Positions 22,598 through 33,590 of a stretch of 64,000 nt of DNA are shown in pieces. The DNA lies in NCBI GenBank assembly GCA_034670405.1, contig JAXDDX010000352.1, positions 62,001 through 126,000 on the forward strand, read 5' to 3'. Origin of the DNA: Hoplostethus atlanticus. Its lineage: Eukaryota > Chordata > Actinopteri > Trachichthyiformes > Trachichthyidae. The first letter of the stretch is position 1, and every line of letters starts with the position of its first letter. The notes under the pieces were generated by a model. It was not told the origin of the DNA, made no database searches, and saw only the letters and a list, made by a program, of their open reading frames with translations. Made by a program: the position numbers and the translations under genes.

Positions 22598-24365
22598 AGC
22601 CCTGTCTTTCCTTAGTTGTGTTTCTGTTTTTCCCCTGCTGTCTCTTCTGCGTTTGTATTCTGTTTCTGATCAGCCCAGTGGAGTGAGCCAGCATTAATTG
22701 ATGACACCTGTTGACAGGCCTGTGAGTGAACAGGTAGAGGATTTCATTCAGGCTCCAGATGAGTTGTTGCAGGTATACAAAAGAGCAACTGTTGGAAGCA
22801 CTACAAAATTGATGTGTCAAGTGGGGTAAAATGTCTCAGGGAGAGTCTAAAGCCTAGTCTAGGCTAATCTGATTGAGATTGGGGTTCTTCCTGATGAAGC
22901 CATAGGCCCAATCCCAGTACACCCCTTGCCCCTACCACTTAGCCCGTTTTGCGCGTTCACGTGTAGGGGTAGGGTGTCCCGATTCTTGTTGGGATCGAGG
23001 GGTAGGGCGAAGTGTTAGGGCTACATGGCCCTCCAAACGGAGGTTTTTCAGAGGCACACTAGAGTGTTATGAGAAATCTCCGACAATCATCGGCAAGATG
23101 GTGGCGAACGCTGCACAAGCAACAAAAGAAAACCACAAATGTAGTATTTTCTTCATTAATAAAGATTAAAAAATGATGATAACCATTGTATTATCTAAGT
23201 TTAATGTCGTTTCAATGTATTATAGACCTTGTCTTTAAAATCGCTAGAATGATGGTGTCTCTAGCTATCTAGCTAACGTTACAACATTGTTTTAAGGCTG
23301 ATTTGTGCATGACTGTCCTGCATTTTGACATATGTCGCATTTCCCCCCTTTGATGGCATATGACGCCTGAAATATAGCTAAGTCCAGCAGCGAAGTTGCT
23401 GCACTTACCGCTCCTCTAATATAAGTGCACACTGGCAGGGTAATAGCACGGGTTGCTAGCCTACAGAGCACCGCTATTCTGTCATGAAGTGGCCTGGTAA
23501 TGAAGCAGTGTTCTTTTTTATTTGATAACTTGTTTGCTTTTCTATCTCCATCAGATAAATAGCAAATGTCATTGTGATAATACCATTATTGCCATAGTAA
23601 TGTCCGGCAACAAACTCGTCGCGTCTGTTTACATAAACGCTATCGACGACTACTGGGTCTTGAAGGGTTGTCCCAATTCATAGGGGAAGATTTCAACCAC
23701 TACCCCTTGTAACTCTGTTCCGAGGGGCAAATCGAAAAGCGAGGGGCACTCGAAAACGAGGGGTAGGGGTAAAAATAAGAAATGGGATTGGGCCATAGTG
23801 TCTACTCAGCCTTTGCCTGTGGTTGGTCACACAGGTTTGACTGTTGAGCAACAGAAGGAGATGATAGTGTTGCAAATGGAACAGGAGAAGATGAAATTAC
23901 ATATTATGTTCGAACAGGACAGAATAAAATGTGAACTGGAGAGAGAAAAACAACAAATTAAACAAAAGAAATTAGATCGAGCTGAGTAGTCTGTCTTTAA
24001 TAAAAGAGGGTAGGCTTTTAGGTGACACTCCAAGCTTTTCGGAACATAGTTTGCCAAAGTTTGACGTCAGTTAATTTGCATTTGGTACCAAGGTTCAACA
24101 AGCGTGATCCTGATATGATTGTTTGAATTTGTTGCACATTCCAGAAACTGGCTTGATTCTGAACGTACTTATCGGCAAAGGTTTAGAACATGGACAAAAG
24201 GGGAGAAACAAACGTGGAATTTGCTTGGGAATTACAGGTTAATTTCAATTGTTTGTGTTTGGCTGCTAACATTGATTCTTTAGAAGAATTGAAGTACTTG
24301 ATTGTGCTTGAGTGGTTTAAAGATTCAGTGCCATATCACATTGCTATGTATGTTAAGAGGTAGGC
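22590..24365 (+). pseudogene. Ty3/gypsy gag relic (plus strand)
   Basis: An LTR-like start (TGTCACAGCCCTGTC, about 22592) is followed by leader sequence. A broken gag then follows, interrupted by a MITE at 22905-23794. After the MITE come LTVEQQKEMIVLQMEQEKMK and a charged coiled coil (23840-23985). Further on, after frameshifts, come TYRQRFRTWTKGETNVEFAW and LEELKYLIVLEWFKDSVPYH (24165-24350). These are the gag capsid motifs shared with the gypsy relic at 57-58 kb (YRQRFRSWRRGEK, LIILPQFKNSVPEH). No pol follows. Confidence 0.65.
22905..23794. mobile_element. 890-bp MITE, Harbinger-like
   Basis: The terminal inverted repeats are GGCCCAATCCCA and TGGGATTGGGCC. They are flanked by the 3-bp direct repeat ATA at 22902-22904 and 23795-23797. 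Subterminal regions carry CCCCTACCCC-type words in inverted orientation (GTAGGGGTAGGG near 22962, GAGGGGTAGGGGT near 23758). No transposase. The 3-bp duplication suggests a Harbinger-type family. Confidence 0.75.
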
Positions 24366-25611
24366 GTGGCCATTTTGGGGAGGATAACAAAGGAAAGCCA
24401 TGCTGACAGCATGGTGTGTGTTTGATACTAGGAAACCAAGCTGGGTTTAGAGGCCTAGTAGAATAACGTAGGCAAAACAGTCACAGAGCGGTTGCCAGCC
24501 CAGTAAATGGGGCAAAGGAAGCACTTGAGCCAGTTTGGGCTTCAAGCTGACTGGTAGTGACTGTGTGTTTTTCTTTTCAACTGTTTTCCTGCTGGGCTGG
24601 ATGCAGGCTGGGTTTTTTTGTCATAATTTTTAGGATGGCACAGAACCGGTAAGACTTTTGTTCGCTGGAGGAAGCTGTTTTGTGGATTACTTTTATGTTT
24701 TGTTCTTGGAGCTGCTCTGGATTTCATTGGACATTATTAATAGTTTTGTTTGGTGCTCTGCACCTTTCGTGGACCTCAGTTGTCACTGTTTGGCATTGAG
24801 TGTTGGACTGTAGTCTTTGGTTGGAATGAAAACCTGCATACTCTATGCCCTCCATGGCACATGGTTGAATAGCCCTGACATAAACTTACTGTATAGCCTA
24901 TGTTAATTATCAAATAAACATTGGCAGGATAATGTGAATGTGATATTTGTACTGCACTGAAACTGAAATATGAGGCATTATGTTGACTTGGGCTTGTCAG
25001 TAATGATAGGGCCACACATCAATAGATGTCCATTTTTGATGAAGCAAAATTGTCCCAAATGGCCTCGCTTTCCCCTGACTCCCTCTTCTCCTCCACTCCA
25101 TTCCTCTTCTTGTGTCCTCCAAGTTACTTTCTGGTAGCAGGGGAGTGCTAGTGAGGGAGGATGAGTGAAAAAGCTTTGGGGTCCATCCTATGTATACTAG
25201 CCTGCCTGCAGCCTACAATACAAGATTCTAAGTTACAGAGGACGAGAGGTACTTGTCCAGTTGCTAACTGTCCTGAAGCCTTCCCTACTGCCACCCTGAA
25301 GGCACCCTCACTGGCCTAAATGAAGCTTAGCATCAATCGAAAAATTTGCATCAGTTCACTCAGGAAGGCTACAAATACGCCCTTTTAGTCTTTCATCATT
25401 ACTAATCATCCCATCACCCAAGTCCGTGCTTCACAATTCCCTACTTTCACTCCACCCTTATTTTAACTCTTTTTAATCTTTATTTTAACATATACTTTTA
25501 TCCAATAAAATGTATTTTATCTGCTGTTGTTTTTATTGTAAAGCGTCTTTGGGTACTGTGAAAAACGGATATCTCTTGGGGTCTATGCTATGGGGCGCCA
25601 AATGTAACCAA
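24366..25611. other. No gene; LINE-tail-like segment near the end
   Basis: No coding signal. TTGTAAAGCGTCTTTGGGTA (about 25536-25555) matches the common 3' end of L2-like LINEs and SINEs, so some of this is probably UTR. Confidence 0.45.
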
Positions 25612-25945
25612 CCCGATTTCGTCCACGAAATCCATTTTGTGCCACGAAATTCATTTTCGTCACACGCAATCCGAAAACACCTTGTTTGATTTCGTCCACG
25701 AAATGCATATGGGCGTCTAGTGGATTTTGTCCACGAAATCCATTTTGTGCCACGAAATCCATGCCGTGATACACGGCATGCATTTCGTCCGGCACCAAAT
25801 CCATTTCGTCAATTTCGTCCGGTACCAAATCAATTTCGGCGATTTCGTCTGCATTTTATCGATTTCGTGCGGCACGAAAATCACGAAATGACTTTAGTGA
25901 AACACGGCATGCATTTCATGGACGGAAATGCATTCTGTGGACTTA
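25612..25945. repeat. Array of inverted ATTTCGT / ACGAAAT words
   Basis: The block contains many copies of the heptamer ATTTCGT and its reverse complement ACGAAAT (for example TTTCGTCCACGAAATCC repeated at about 25617, 25690 and 25729). Many are paired as short palindromes with 3-6 bp spacers. CACGGCATGCATTTC recurs as well. It looks like the subterminal part of a DNA transposon rich in transposase-binding words, but no family could be named. Confidence 0.75.
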
Positions 25946-26349
25946 AAAGGTATCCTTATGCATATGCTGTCACTGGCATGCTTTCACTGGCCTATTTTCA
26001 CTGCCCATTTTCACCCACTAGATGGCGCATAGGTGCTGCAGAAAGCTCGGCACACTAAAGTGTTTGGCATATTACGGCACTAAATTCATTTAATACTTAA
26101 TAATTAAGGTTTGAAACCATGGAACAAAGCAAACTTTCTCCAGCAGCAACAACAGCAACAGTGCTGTCATAGAGAGTTGCATAGCCTACCATTAATAAAA
26201 GTCATTAGCCTATTTCTTTTAGTGAGGGAATCGCTTTTAGACCACACAGTGTTACAGCTGATGTCGGCATCCACAGCAATCTAATAACCTCGTGTGCAAA
26301 GGAAATAATGCTGTAAAAAAGTTTATTTGGAATAACCAAATTTAACAAT

Positions 26350-26385
26350 ATATCCGGGGGGGTGGGGGGGGGGGTGTGTGTGTAT
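26350..26385. repeat. G-rich and (GT)n simple repeat
   Basis: A run GGGGGGGTGGGGGGGGGGGG followed by (TG)n. The G runs could form a quadruplex. Confidence 0.8.
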
Positions 26386-26659
26386 GTAACCACTAATTTA
26401 TTGTGTAACATGGACAAGCGCCCGTGCATTAAGTATAATTCATCTGCAGTTGTTCACGTTGTATAATGAAAAATGCCAGTTCAGGGGGTATTGCCTAATT
26501 TCATTGTCCTACTTGTGCTAATGCAAATGTATGTTGAAGCATGTGAGCTCGTTCTTCGATAGCCGATGCTGCCTAAATGCTGTTAACGCCTGTGTCCAAC
26601 TTGTACAATGAAAATTGAAGTCGAGAGCCGCAACCAGAGACAGCTCGCCTTCAAAGTAA

Positions 26660-28088
26660 AAGTTACGCGTTTTGAAGCGTGTTGGTTGCAGCAGCGGTCA
26701 ATTTAAGGAGAGGGGGGACAATCTGGTAGACAGGAACAAATCTGGTCAGTGGATTCAGGGCAGTGCATCAGCTGTCACATTCTGTTTACCCCTGATGTGG
26801 CGAATGTCCAATGAATATGCCTGGAGGAACAGATACCAGCGCATTCGGCATTGATTGATTCTGTAAAAAAGTCAATGGGTTATGGTCAGTATAAACTTCT
26901 ACTGCAGATGAACCGATGTACAAGTGTTTCAACGCCCAGATAAAGGAAAGAGCCTCTTTGCCACAGAGTCCACAGCTGATGGCTCCAGCACAGTCTCAGG
27001 TAACAAAATGGGTTTCACCTTCATTTTCTGCATGTAACAATCATTTTTTACAACTGTGGTATCTGGAACAGTTTGAACATAATAGGGTTTTAGCAAGTTC
27101 ACATGACAAAGCTGATTGGAATTCCTACTCCTATCAGGAGTTGCTATCAGGTAGTTTTGCTCTGAGACCGGCTTGACCACAGAGTAGGGGCCACTAAATT
27201 TAGCTTGAAATAGAGAACCAACAATAGGCAGTAAAAACAGAACTTGATCTACTGGACTGAACTGACGTTTCTCTGATCTATGGTCAAACGGTCGTTTCAT
27301 CTTGTCTTGTGAAGTTTCCAATCTCTCTTTAGCCAATTCACAAGCTTTGTACAACCTGTATTTAAATCACTCACATAACCTAAGACATTTTTGGGTGGCT
27401 CAGCTGCTCACCCATCCTGCAGCAGTGCCAAAACACCACGGACAGTGTGTCCAAACACATGCTGGTTTGGGCTAAAACCAGAACTCTCCTGGGAAACTTC
27501 CCTAGCAGCTAGCAAAAGCCAGGGCAAACCCTCCTAACAATCCCTGTACATTTTAACACAGTATGCCCTTAACAAAGATTTTAATGTCTGGTGGAACTGT
27601 TCCAGTGCCCCCTGACTTTGTGCATGATATGCACTGCACCTGGTTGTGTTTAATACAGAGTTGTTTTAACACTTGGACATGTGAGAAGTGAAATTGGACC
27701 CCTGATCACACAATCAATCACTGATTTTGGGAATCCCAAATATAGAAATGGATTGGGTCAGAGCCTTCACAATAGATCTAGTTGTGATGAAAATAGAGGA
27801 TATGCCATAGTATATCTTGTTGCTAGGCACATTACTCTTGGCATATACACACTGCCACCTTTTGAATGGAAAAGGTTGGTAAATGACTGGCATAGGATAC
27901 AAAGGATCTGGTTTAAATTTTGATTAGGTTTTTCCAGTCACTTGAAGAAAGTGGGTGATTTTGTCATTTCTGGAGGACCGGCTTTTTTACACCTTCACCA
28001 CTTGGGCCAAAAGACTTTGCATGATAAGAAAAGCCATCCCTATGAACTGTATTACCACAAACCTGATCATTAACCCCCCTTTTGATGG
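26660..28088 (-). pseudogene. Ty3/gypsy pol relic: RNase H end and integrase
   Basis: From high to low coordinate: an integrase start with PLYPMPVIYQPF (about 27870-27900); the core with IVKALTQSISIFGIPKISD (27714-27780); then a stretch with many shifts (27400-27700) where YHPxxQG-type sequence is no longer readable; then the C-terminal part LYKACELAKERLETSQDKMK and PVDQVLFLLPIVGSLFQAKF SGPY (26929-27354). Further down is YSLDIRHIRGKQNVTADALP (about 26765-26825), a gypsy RNase H end that would normally precede integrase. The two are therefore rearranged or from different copies. Catalytic acidic residues cannot all be placed. Inactive. Confidence 0.65.
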
Positions 28089-28304
28089 TCAAAGCATATT
28101 TGTCAGCCAACACAGGATGTAGGGAAGTCTATTGCCTGTTTGCCTTTTTGTAGTAGTTGTATTGTCCCTATGGTGTTTCCGTAGATAATGACGTTGCGTC
28201 TCTTTAAGAGCATATATCGCGGTGTTAGCACAGTTTTCCAGGGTGAGCCAGAGAAAGCCATGTTGTGTGCATTCATGCATAATAAGCAAGTCAACAACGA
28301 TGCT

Positions 28305-29240
28305 TCAAGTTCAAGTTTCAAGTTTATTGTCATATACTTGATAACAGTGCAAACATCATTACCAGTAATGACATTTTTGGTCTCAGAGCAAACTCAACTT
28401 TACATAGTAAGTAAAATAAGACAAATAAGTAAATAAGTGATTAAGGAAAAGTAAAATAAAACAGTATTGAAATGGTAATAAGGTGCAGAGAAGCGGTGTA
28501 GTATAAATAATATAAAAATATTTACCTAAGAAGAATAAAATATAATAAAAAGAATAATAATAGAGATATTTACAAGACTAAACACCGCAATGTAATGCTG
28601 GAGGTAGACAAATCAGGTATGCAATGCAACACTGATATAAATTAAAGTGACTAGTGGTAAACACTCAACAGTAGTCATCATCATAGGGGTGGCTGTGGCT
28701 CAGGGCGTAGAGCAGGTCGTCCGCTAATCAGAAGATCGGCGGTTCGATCCCAGGCTCCTCCAGTCCACATGTCGAAGTGTCCTTGGGCAAGACACTGAAC
28801 CCCAAATTGCTCCCAAAGCTGCGCCTTCGGTGTGTGAATCTGTATGAATGGTTGCAGGTTGCAGGTAGCGCCCTGGCATCAGTGTATGAATGTGGGTGAA
28901 TGTGAATGTAGTGGAAAGCGCTTTGAGTGGTCGGAAAAGACTAGAAAAGCCATATATAAGTACAGTCCATTTACCATCATTAAAGTGGCCAAGTGTGTAA
29001 GGGTCCATTGTGTTATTATGTGTGTGTGCAAGTGTTAGTGTCAGCAATGGCTCTGCTCGTTCGGTACCACCTGTCAGGCGGAGCGTGAAAAGTCTGTGAC
29101 TGGGATGGCTGTGCCTTCCTACTGCAGCGTTGGCTGATCTGACCACCCTCTGCAGAGCTTTGTGGTCGAGGGAGTGCAGCAGTAGACTGTAATGCTACCA
29201 GCCAGGATACTCTCGATGGGATACACCTGTAGGGCCACAT
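28305..29240 (-). mobile_element. LINE 3' end with (AACTTG)n tail, split by a SINE
   Basis: The tail reads TGACAATAAACTTGAAACTT on the minus strand (28305-28345). The distal part 29080-29235 carries decayed reverse-transcriptase C-terminal sequence (IESILAGSIT). The tail resembles that of the LINE at 46490-46525. A SINE at 28683-28985 separates the two parts. Confidence 0.55.
28683..28985 (+). mobile_element. tRNA-derived SINE
   Basis: The head has an RNA polymerase III A box (TGGCTCAGGGCG, about 28693) and B box (GGTTCGATCCC, about 28741). The central domain has GTCGAAGTGTCCTTGGGCAA and GACACTGAACCCCAA, the typical body of a widespread teleost SINE. The 3' end (AAGCGCTTTGAGTGGTCG, then TATATAAGTACAGTCCATTT ACC) is the LINE-related tail. 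CATCAT is present at both edges as a possible target duplication. Confidence 0.8.
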
Positions 29241-29527
29241 TCACAAATGTTTTTGTAAATTATTTGCCATATTTCTGTGCGTACTAAAACACGAACGTGG
29301 GATTCATGAAACGTGCGGGAAACCTCAATTTGTTCGTAAAACAGGTGTATATTTGATGAATGTCAATCGTTCGTAAATTGGATGCGCATGCCTGTTGAAG
29401 CCGATTTGCATAGGTAAACGCTGTTCAACACCGTAAAGGGCGTGCAGACTGAAGGGTTGTGTGCAAGTAAACCATGGGGAGTCCGAAATGGAAGTGTTGT
29501 GCACATGCGTGCATGAGATAAAAGTTT

Positions 29528-29830
29528 TCAGAAGCATAAGTCACAAGAACTGATAAAAGTAAAGCATGGCAAGAAATTATTAACGCTGTCAATGTTTCAG
29601 CAGAAACACACACCGTTGCTGAGGTAAAAAAAAGAAACAGTTTGACATAAAACTAGATTGCAAAAAAGTATGAGGAGAAGTAGACACGTATTATCAGCCA
29701 CAGGAGGCAGCAGCGCACTGGGGCGATATCCAACATGGATCAGAGGATCAATTAATAATAGGAGGGACCTCACTGTCGGGTGTCCAGTCGGCATTGGAGT
29801 TGGACACAGATCAAATCCAGGCTGCATCTT
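29528..29830 (+). pseudogene. Harbinger Myb-like (NAIF1-like) protein fragment
   Basis: The frame reads AWQEIINAVNVSAETHTVAE VKK, then after a one-base shift FDIKLDCKK, and after another RRSRHVLSATGGSSALGRYP. The W...I...VN...HTVAEVKKK pattern and the SATGG block are those of the Myb/SANT-like DNA-binding accessory protein of fish Harbinger elements. Three frame changes within 150 bp show that it is dead. Confidence 0.5.
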
Positions 29831-30195
29831 CATCAGATGGTAGGACTATGTAATTGTATTTGTAAGATGTTCAGTCCATGTGATCAACCCATTACAAGTT
29901 TGATAATCTTGTATTGTTATGAATGAGGTGTGGGAGAAAACCCTCCTCTGGGCCAGAAGTAGTCAGGTCCCCTACCACACTGATTACTTAATCACTCAGA
30001 AATAATTAGACAAACACTGAAGAGTTCAAGATGATTGTTTACTGCAAAATCAATCAAAGTACAAATAAACCGAGCTGGTCCATGGAGCAACTGAAGCAGA
30101 ATTACAAAACCCTTACTTTTATGCACTTCATTAACTCCTCCTGTCGTGGAGCCACAACCTGGGCTCTGCCCACTACTCCACCCATGAATTTCTAC

Positions 30196-31350
30196 TAGTG
30201 ATGGGAAGACCGACTCTTTTAACTAACTCGATTATTTCGAGCCGTCCGATAGAGGTGCATCGATTCTGAATCGATTCATTATGATTCACCAACAAAAACA
30301 TAACATCTCACGTGAGGTTCGAACCTACAATCCTCAGCATGAGAGTCTGACGCCCTACTAACTGAGCTATACCAGTAATGGAGTCACATGAGCGCCACCC
30401 CTTTCAAACCAGATGTGTAACCAACTGTAAAACATCATCTAAACCACAGGTTAATGATAATAATAATATTTATAGTATTTACACAGAGTATTGCTATTGA
30501 TTTAATTTTATTTCATGTGCTCTTGACTTTCTTTTTCTAATAGAGACAGTTTTGTTGACCAATGTTAAATGTTAAATGGCTTATAGTTTACCCAATTACC
30601 AGTTAATTTATTAAACAACATCTTAAACAACAAAAACTGTTGGCAATGTGTGCAGAATAGATCACTACATTATTACATTGGCCTTTTTCACGATCCAATA
30701 TGGCTCCTTGATCCGGCAGGTGGGCGGAAGTAGTCTCTCTCGTTCATCAGACGTGAACCGCTCGGACATCTCGGACATCTGCTCTCTCGGTTCGCGAGAT
30801 GTCCAATTGAGTCCGAGAAGTCCGATATTCATCTGCTCTCTCGTTCATCTGCTCTCTCGACTCATTTGCGAGCCGCTCAGTCTCTCTCGTTCATCTGCTC
30901 TCTCGACTCGTTCGCGAGCCGCTCAGTCTCTCTCGTTCATCTGCTCTCTCGTTCGCGAGCCGCTCAGTCTCTCTCGACTCGTTCGCGAGCCGCTCAGTCG
31001 GATCAGCGGTTCTCGTCCGATGAACGAGAGAGACTACTTCCGCTTACCCGCCGGATCAAGGAGCCATATTGGATTATGAAAAAGGCCAATGTAATAATGT
31101 AGCGATCTATTACATTCTATATACATTGACAACAGTTTTTGTAATGTTTAAGATGTTGTTTGATAAATTAACTGGTGATTGTTTAAATAAATTAACTGGT
31201 GATTTAAAAAAAAAATATATATATATATATATTCTGGTGCTGCTATAACCGCTGCTGAATCAATTCAGTCGCGTGTGCGAGTCGAATCAACTCACTCACT
31301 TAACTGATTCGGTTCTTTTGAACGATTCGTTCGCAAATCGGCCATCACTA
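30196..31350. mobile_element. hAT foldback element, copy 1 (1155 bp)
   Basis: The termini TAGTGATGG and CCATCACTA are flanked by an exact 8-bp duplication, ATTTCTAC at 30188-30195 and 31351-31358, as for hAT transposons. Inside, two long arms are inverted repeats: 30590-30735 (with GGATCCAATATGGCTCC-type sequence on the left as GATCCAATATGGCTCCTTGA) and 31025-31190 (TCAAGGAGCCATATTGGAT). They surround a loop of GC-rich words such as CTCGTTCGCGAGCCGCTCAG. No transposase. The Ser/Arg-rich frames read across it are by-products of the repeats. Confidence 0.85.
30312..30382 (-). other. tRNA-like sequence in the foldback element
   Basis: On the minus strand an A-box-like TAGCTCAGTTAGTAGG and a B-box GGTTCGAACCT are spaced as in a tRNA. 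A possible anticodon arm TCAGA-CTCTCAT-GCTGA lies between them (middle triplet CTC). The acceptor stem does not pair and the T stem has a mismatch, so this is a tRNA fossil or SINE head, not a working gene. Confidence 0.4.
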
Positions 31351-31529
31351 ATTTCTACCATCTTCCCTAGATACCATTGTTTTCCTGTCCCCTGGCATTC
31401 TTCCTAGATTTCTTATCTTACTGATTTTTGTCTTTGACCCTCAGTTGTTAACCATGCATATCTGCAATGTGGGAGCGAAGCTACCTGTTCTTGATACCAT
31501 TGTTTATTAGACAGAGACAAGGCATGAGG

Positions 31530-32089
31530 AGAGTCAAGTGGCCAGCACGGCCGTTTTATTGTCAACCCAATAAACCCGGCCCAGTGTTGACGGCAGTTGG
31601 CGCCGTCTCCCTCCGCTGACGCACCTCAGTCCTCCCCGGCGAGTCAGCCGCGGAACCCCAAAGCCGGCCAGCCTGCCAGGCTTGCAGGAGCATCCCGCTC
31701 CAACCCCGACTGTCACCAGCTCTTGCAGGCGGCTCCCGACTGCACTCCCGGGACCTCCGTCGGTTGTCGCTGTAGAGGGAGACGCGCGCTCTCCCACTCC
31801 GTCGTCCTCTCCAGCTCGCGCCCTCGCCTCCATCCCGGCACTCCAGTCGCGGACCCCGCTCAGACGCGGCTGCTGCTGCCTCGTTCTCCTCCCAGTCGAC
31901 CCCCGATCCTCCCGATCACCTGCCGACTTCATTCACGCCGCCAGCCTCTCACACTGGCGCACTCACACAGTCCCACATCCACACACAGGTTAAAAAGGGC
32001 CCGGCTGCAATCAGCCTTAATTTGCCGCAGCTGGTACTGGATCCAGGGTAGAGTCAGTCCACCGATTCAACTCTCCCCTGGATCCACGC
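31530..32089. other. CpG-rich block, probably LTR-derived
   Basis: Strongly GC/CpG-rich, unlike its neighbours. It contains TTTATTGTCAACCCAATAAA and, at 32036-32086, an inverted pair CTGGATCCAGGGTAGAGT / ACTCTCCCCTGGATCC. TGAGGAGAGTCAAG at its left, joined across the LTR at 29929, may be an LTR start. Overlapping open frames on both strands reflect base composition. Confidence 0.4.
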
Positions 32090-33185
32090 TAAGGCTGGGC
32101 TCACACCACAGGTTTTAAAATCCTAACCGATTTTGAAATCGGGTTGCATCACGCACGAGGAGAATCGTCATCGTTCTCTCTAATCTCAAACACGCACAGA
32201 CTACAAGATCTGAAAATAATGGTGCATCACACACTAGAGGATATTACTAAGATTATCGTGCCAGAGGGAGCCTGAATGCACCGCCTCGCGTGATCTCACG
32301 GGGAAGTAAATGTAAACAAAAGAGACTGACATGGTGAAACCGGTGCAACTTGCTTTACTTATGCTTTGCAGTGAGAAAGAATCACTGTTTCCCCTCAAAT
32401 GCCCCTATATTGCAACACGTAAGGTAAAAGACGTTTCATTCATTCCCGCCCACATTAGGTAAAATAAAGCATAGACATAAAACGGGAAGAATATTTACAT
32501 TTTAATACAATCAAAGAGGACAGAATCAAATGCATACAGTGTACATTGCAACCAATAAAATAGTTTCAATGCTGTGATGTGTGTTACCTTGTTTACAGTG
32601 AGCCGTTAAACTAGCTGAACTAACCTTAACTATCAATATTGCAAATATGCTTCTGCAAACATGTCAAAAGAACCAGTGCATCAGAAAGGAAAATACAGTC
32701 AAACAAAACTGAACTTCAACGTTAATAATGTTACATCCCTGACGTCCACAACTCCGTTGGAGCCTGGCCCTCCAACCATAGGACCAGCGCAGCGGCAGCC
32801 AGAAGAACCCCAAAGCAGCAGCCCTGTGCCCGCTGAGACTGTCAAACCGCCGGCATTGAACCAAAACAGGCTAGCGCTGGCTCCGACTGCCTGGAGGGTT
32901 GTTGTCGGGACATAGAGACGGATAAAGCTGCACAGCTAATTGTAGACAAAAAGGAGACCGCTAGATCGTTTGGCCAAAGAGAAAGGTACTTTAATGCAAA
33001 TTGGTACAAAAATAGAGAGCGGTTAATTCTTTGCTGCTGTCAAACAGTTTGTAACTTTCTCCAAATGTGGAGATGACGGCGTCTGCCAGCCTGTGGTGCA
33101 AGCAAGCTATAGTTACTCCGCAGAAGTTTAGTGCGAGTCTCCGGTCTATCTACCGCTACACATACACACAGTCACACATACACTC

Positions 33186-33590
33186 CCCAGATAGCAAAGA
33201 AATGCCGGCCCGATCGCAGCCCAGTTTTCACATGCCGAGTCAGCTTTAGTTGGCCCGACACCGGAACCCGGAGATGGCCCGACTTCATTTTGAATGACTG
33301 CCCAGAATCGGGCCGAGTACATCGGCCCAGTTCCGTCTGCCGAATCCAAGCCGATTCTTCCGACGCTGAACCAGAATAGGCCCAATTTAAGATAATATAC
33401 CCAGATAGCAAAGAAATGCCGGTCCATTTGCGGCCCAGTTCTCACCTGCCGAGTCAGCTTTAGTTGGCCCGACATCGGAACCCGGAGATGGCCCGACCTT
33501 GTTTTGAATGACGGCCCAGTTCCGTTTGCCGAATCCAAGCCGATTCTGAACCAGAATAGCCCCAGAACAGGCCCGATTTAAGATTATATA
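33186..33590. repeat. Two tandem copies of a 190-215 bp terminal unit
   Basis: CCCAGATAGCAAAGAAATGC starts at 33186 and again at about 33401. Both units continue with GCCGAGTCAGCTTTAGTTGG and end in GCCC(A/G)ATTTAAGAT. The second unit lacks about 20 bp in the middle. Confidence 0.85.

Larger units (their letters stand above)
29929..31524. mobile_element. Solo LTR (about 433 bp without its insertion)
   Basis: The ends are TGTGGGAGAAAACCC and GAGACAAGGCA, flanked by the 5-bp duplication TGAGG at 29924-29928 and 31525-31529. A hAT element (30196-31350 plus its 8-bp duplication) sits inside it. Orientation is unclear. Confidence 0.6.

Noticed and set aside
28693-28760. tRNA gene
   Set aside because: A and B boxes are present, but the sequence continues into a SINE body and tail, so it is a SINE head.
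30648-31102. Ser/Arg-rich open frames (RSRAAQSLS repeats)
   Set aside because: They are translations of the CTCGTTCGCGAGCC-type tandem words in the foldback hAT loop and appear on opposite strands in the two copies, so not genes.
31534-32118. Overlapping long frames on both strands (about 130-170 codons)
   Set aside because: The block is CpG-rich with few stop codons; no domain, no start context, and LTR-like features instead.
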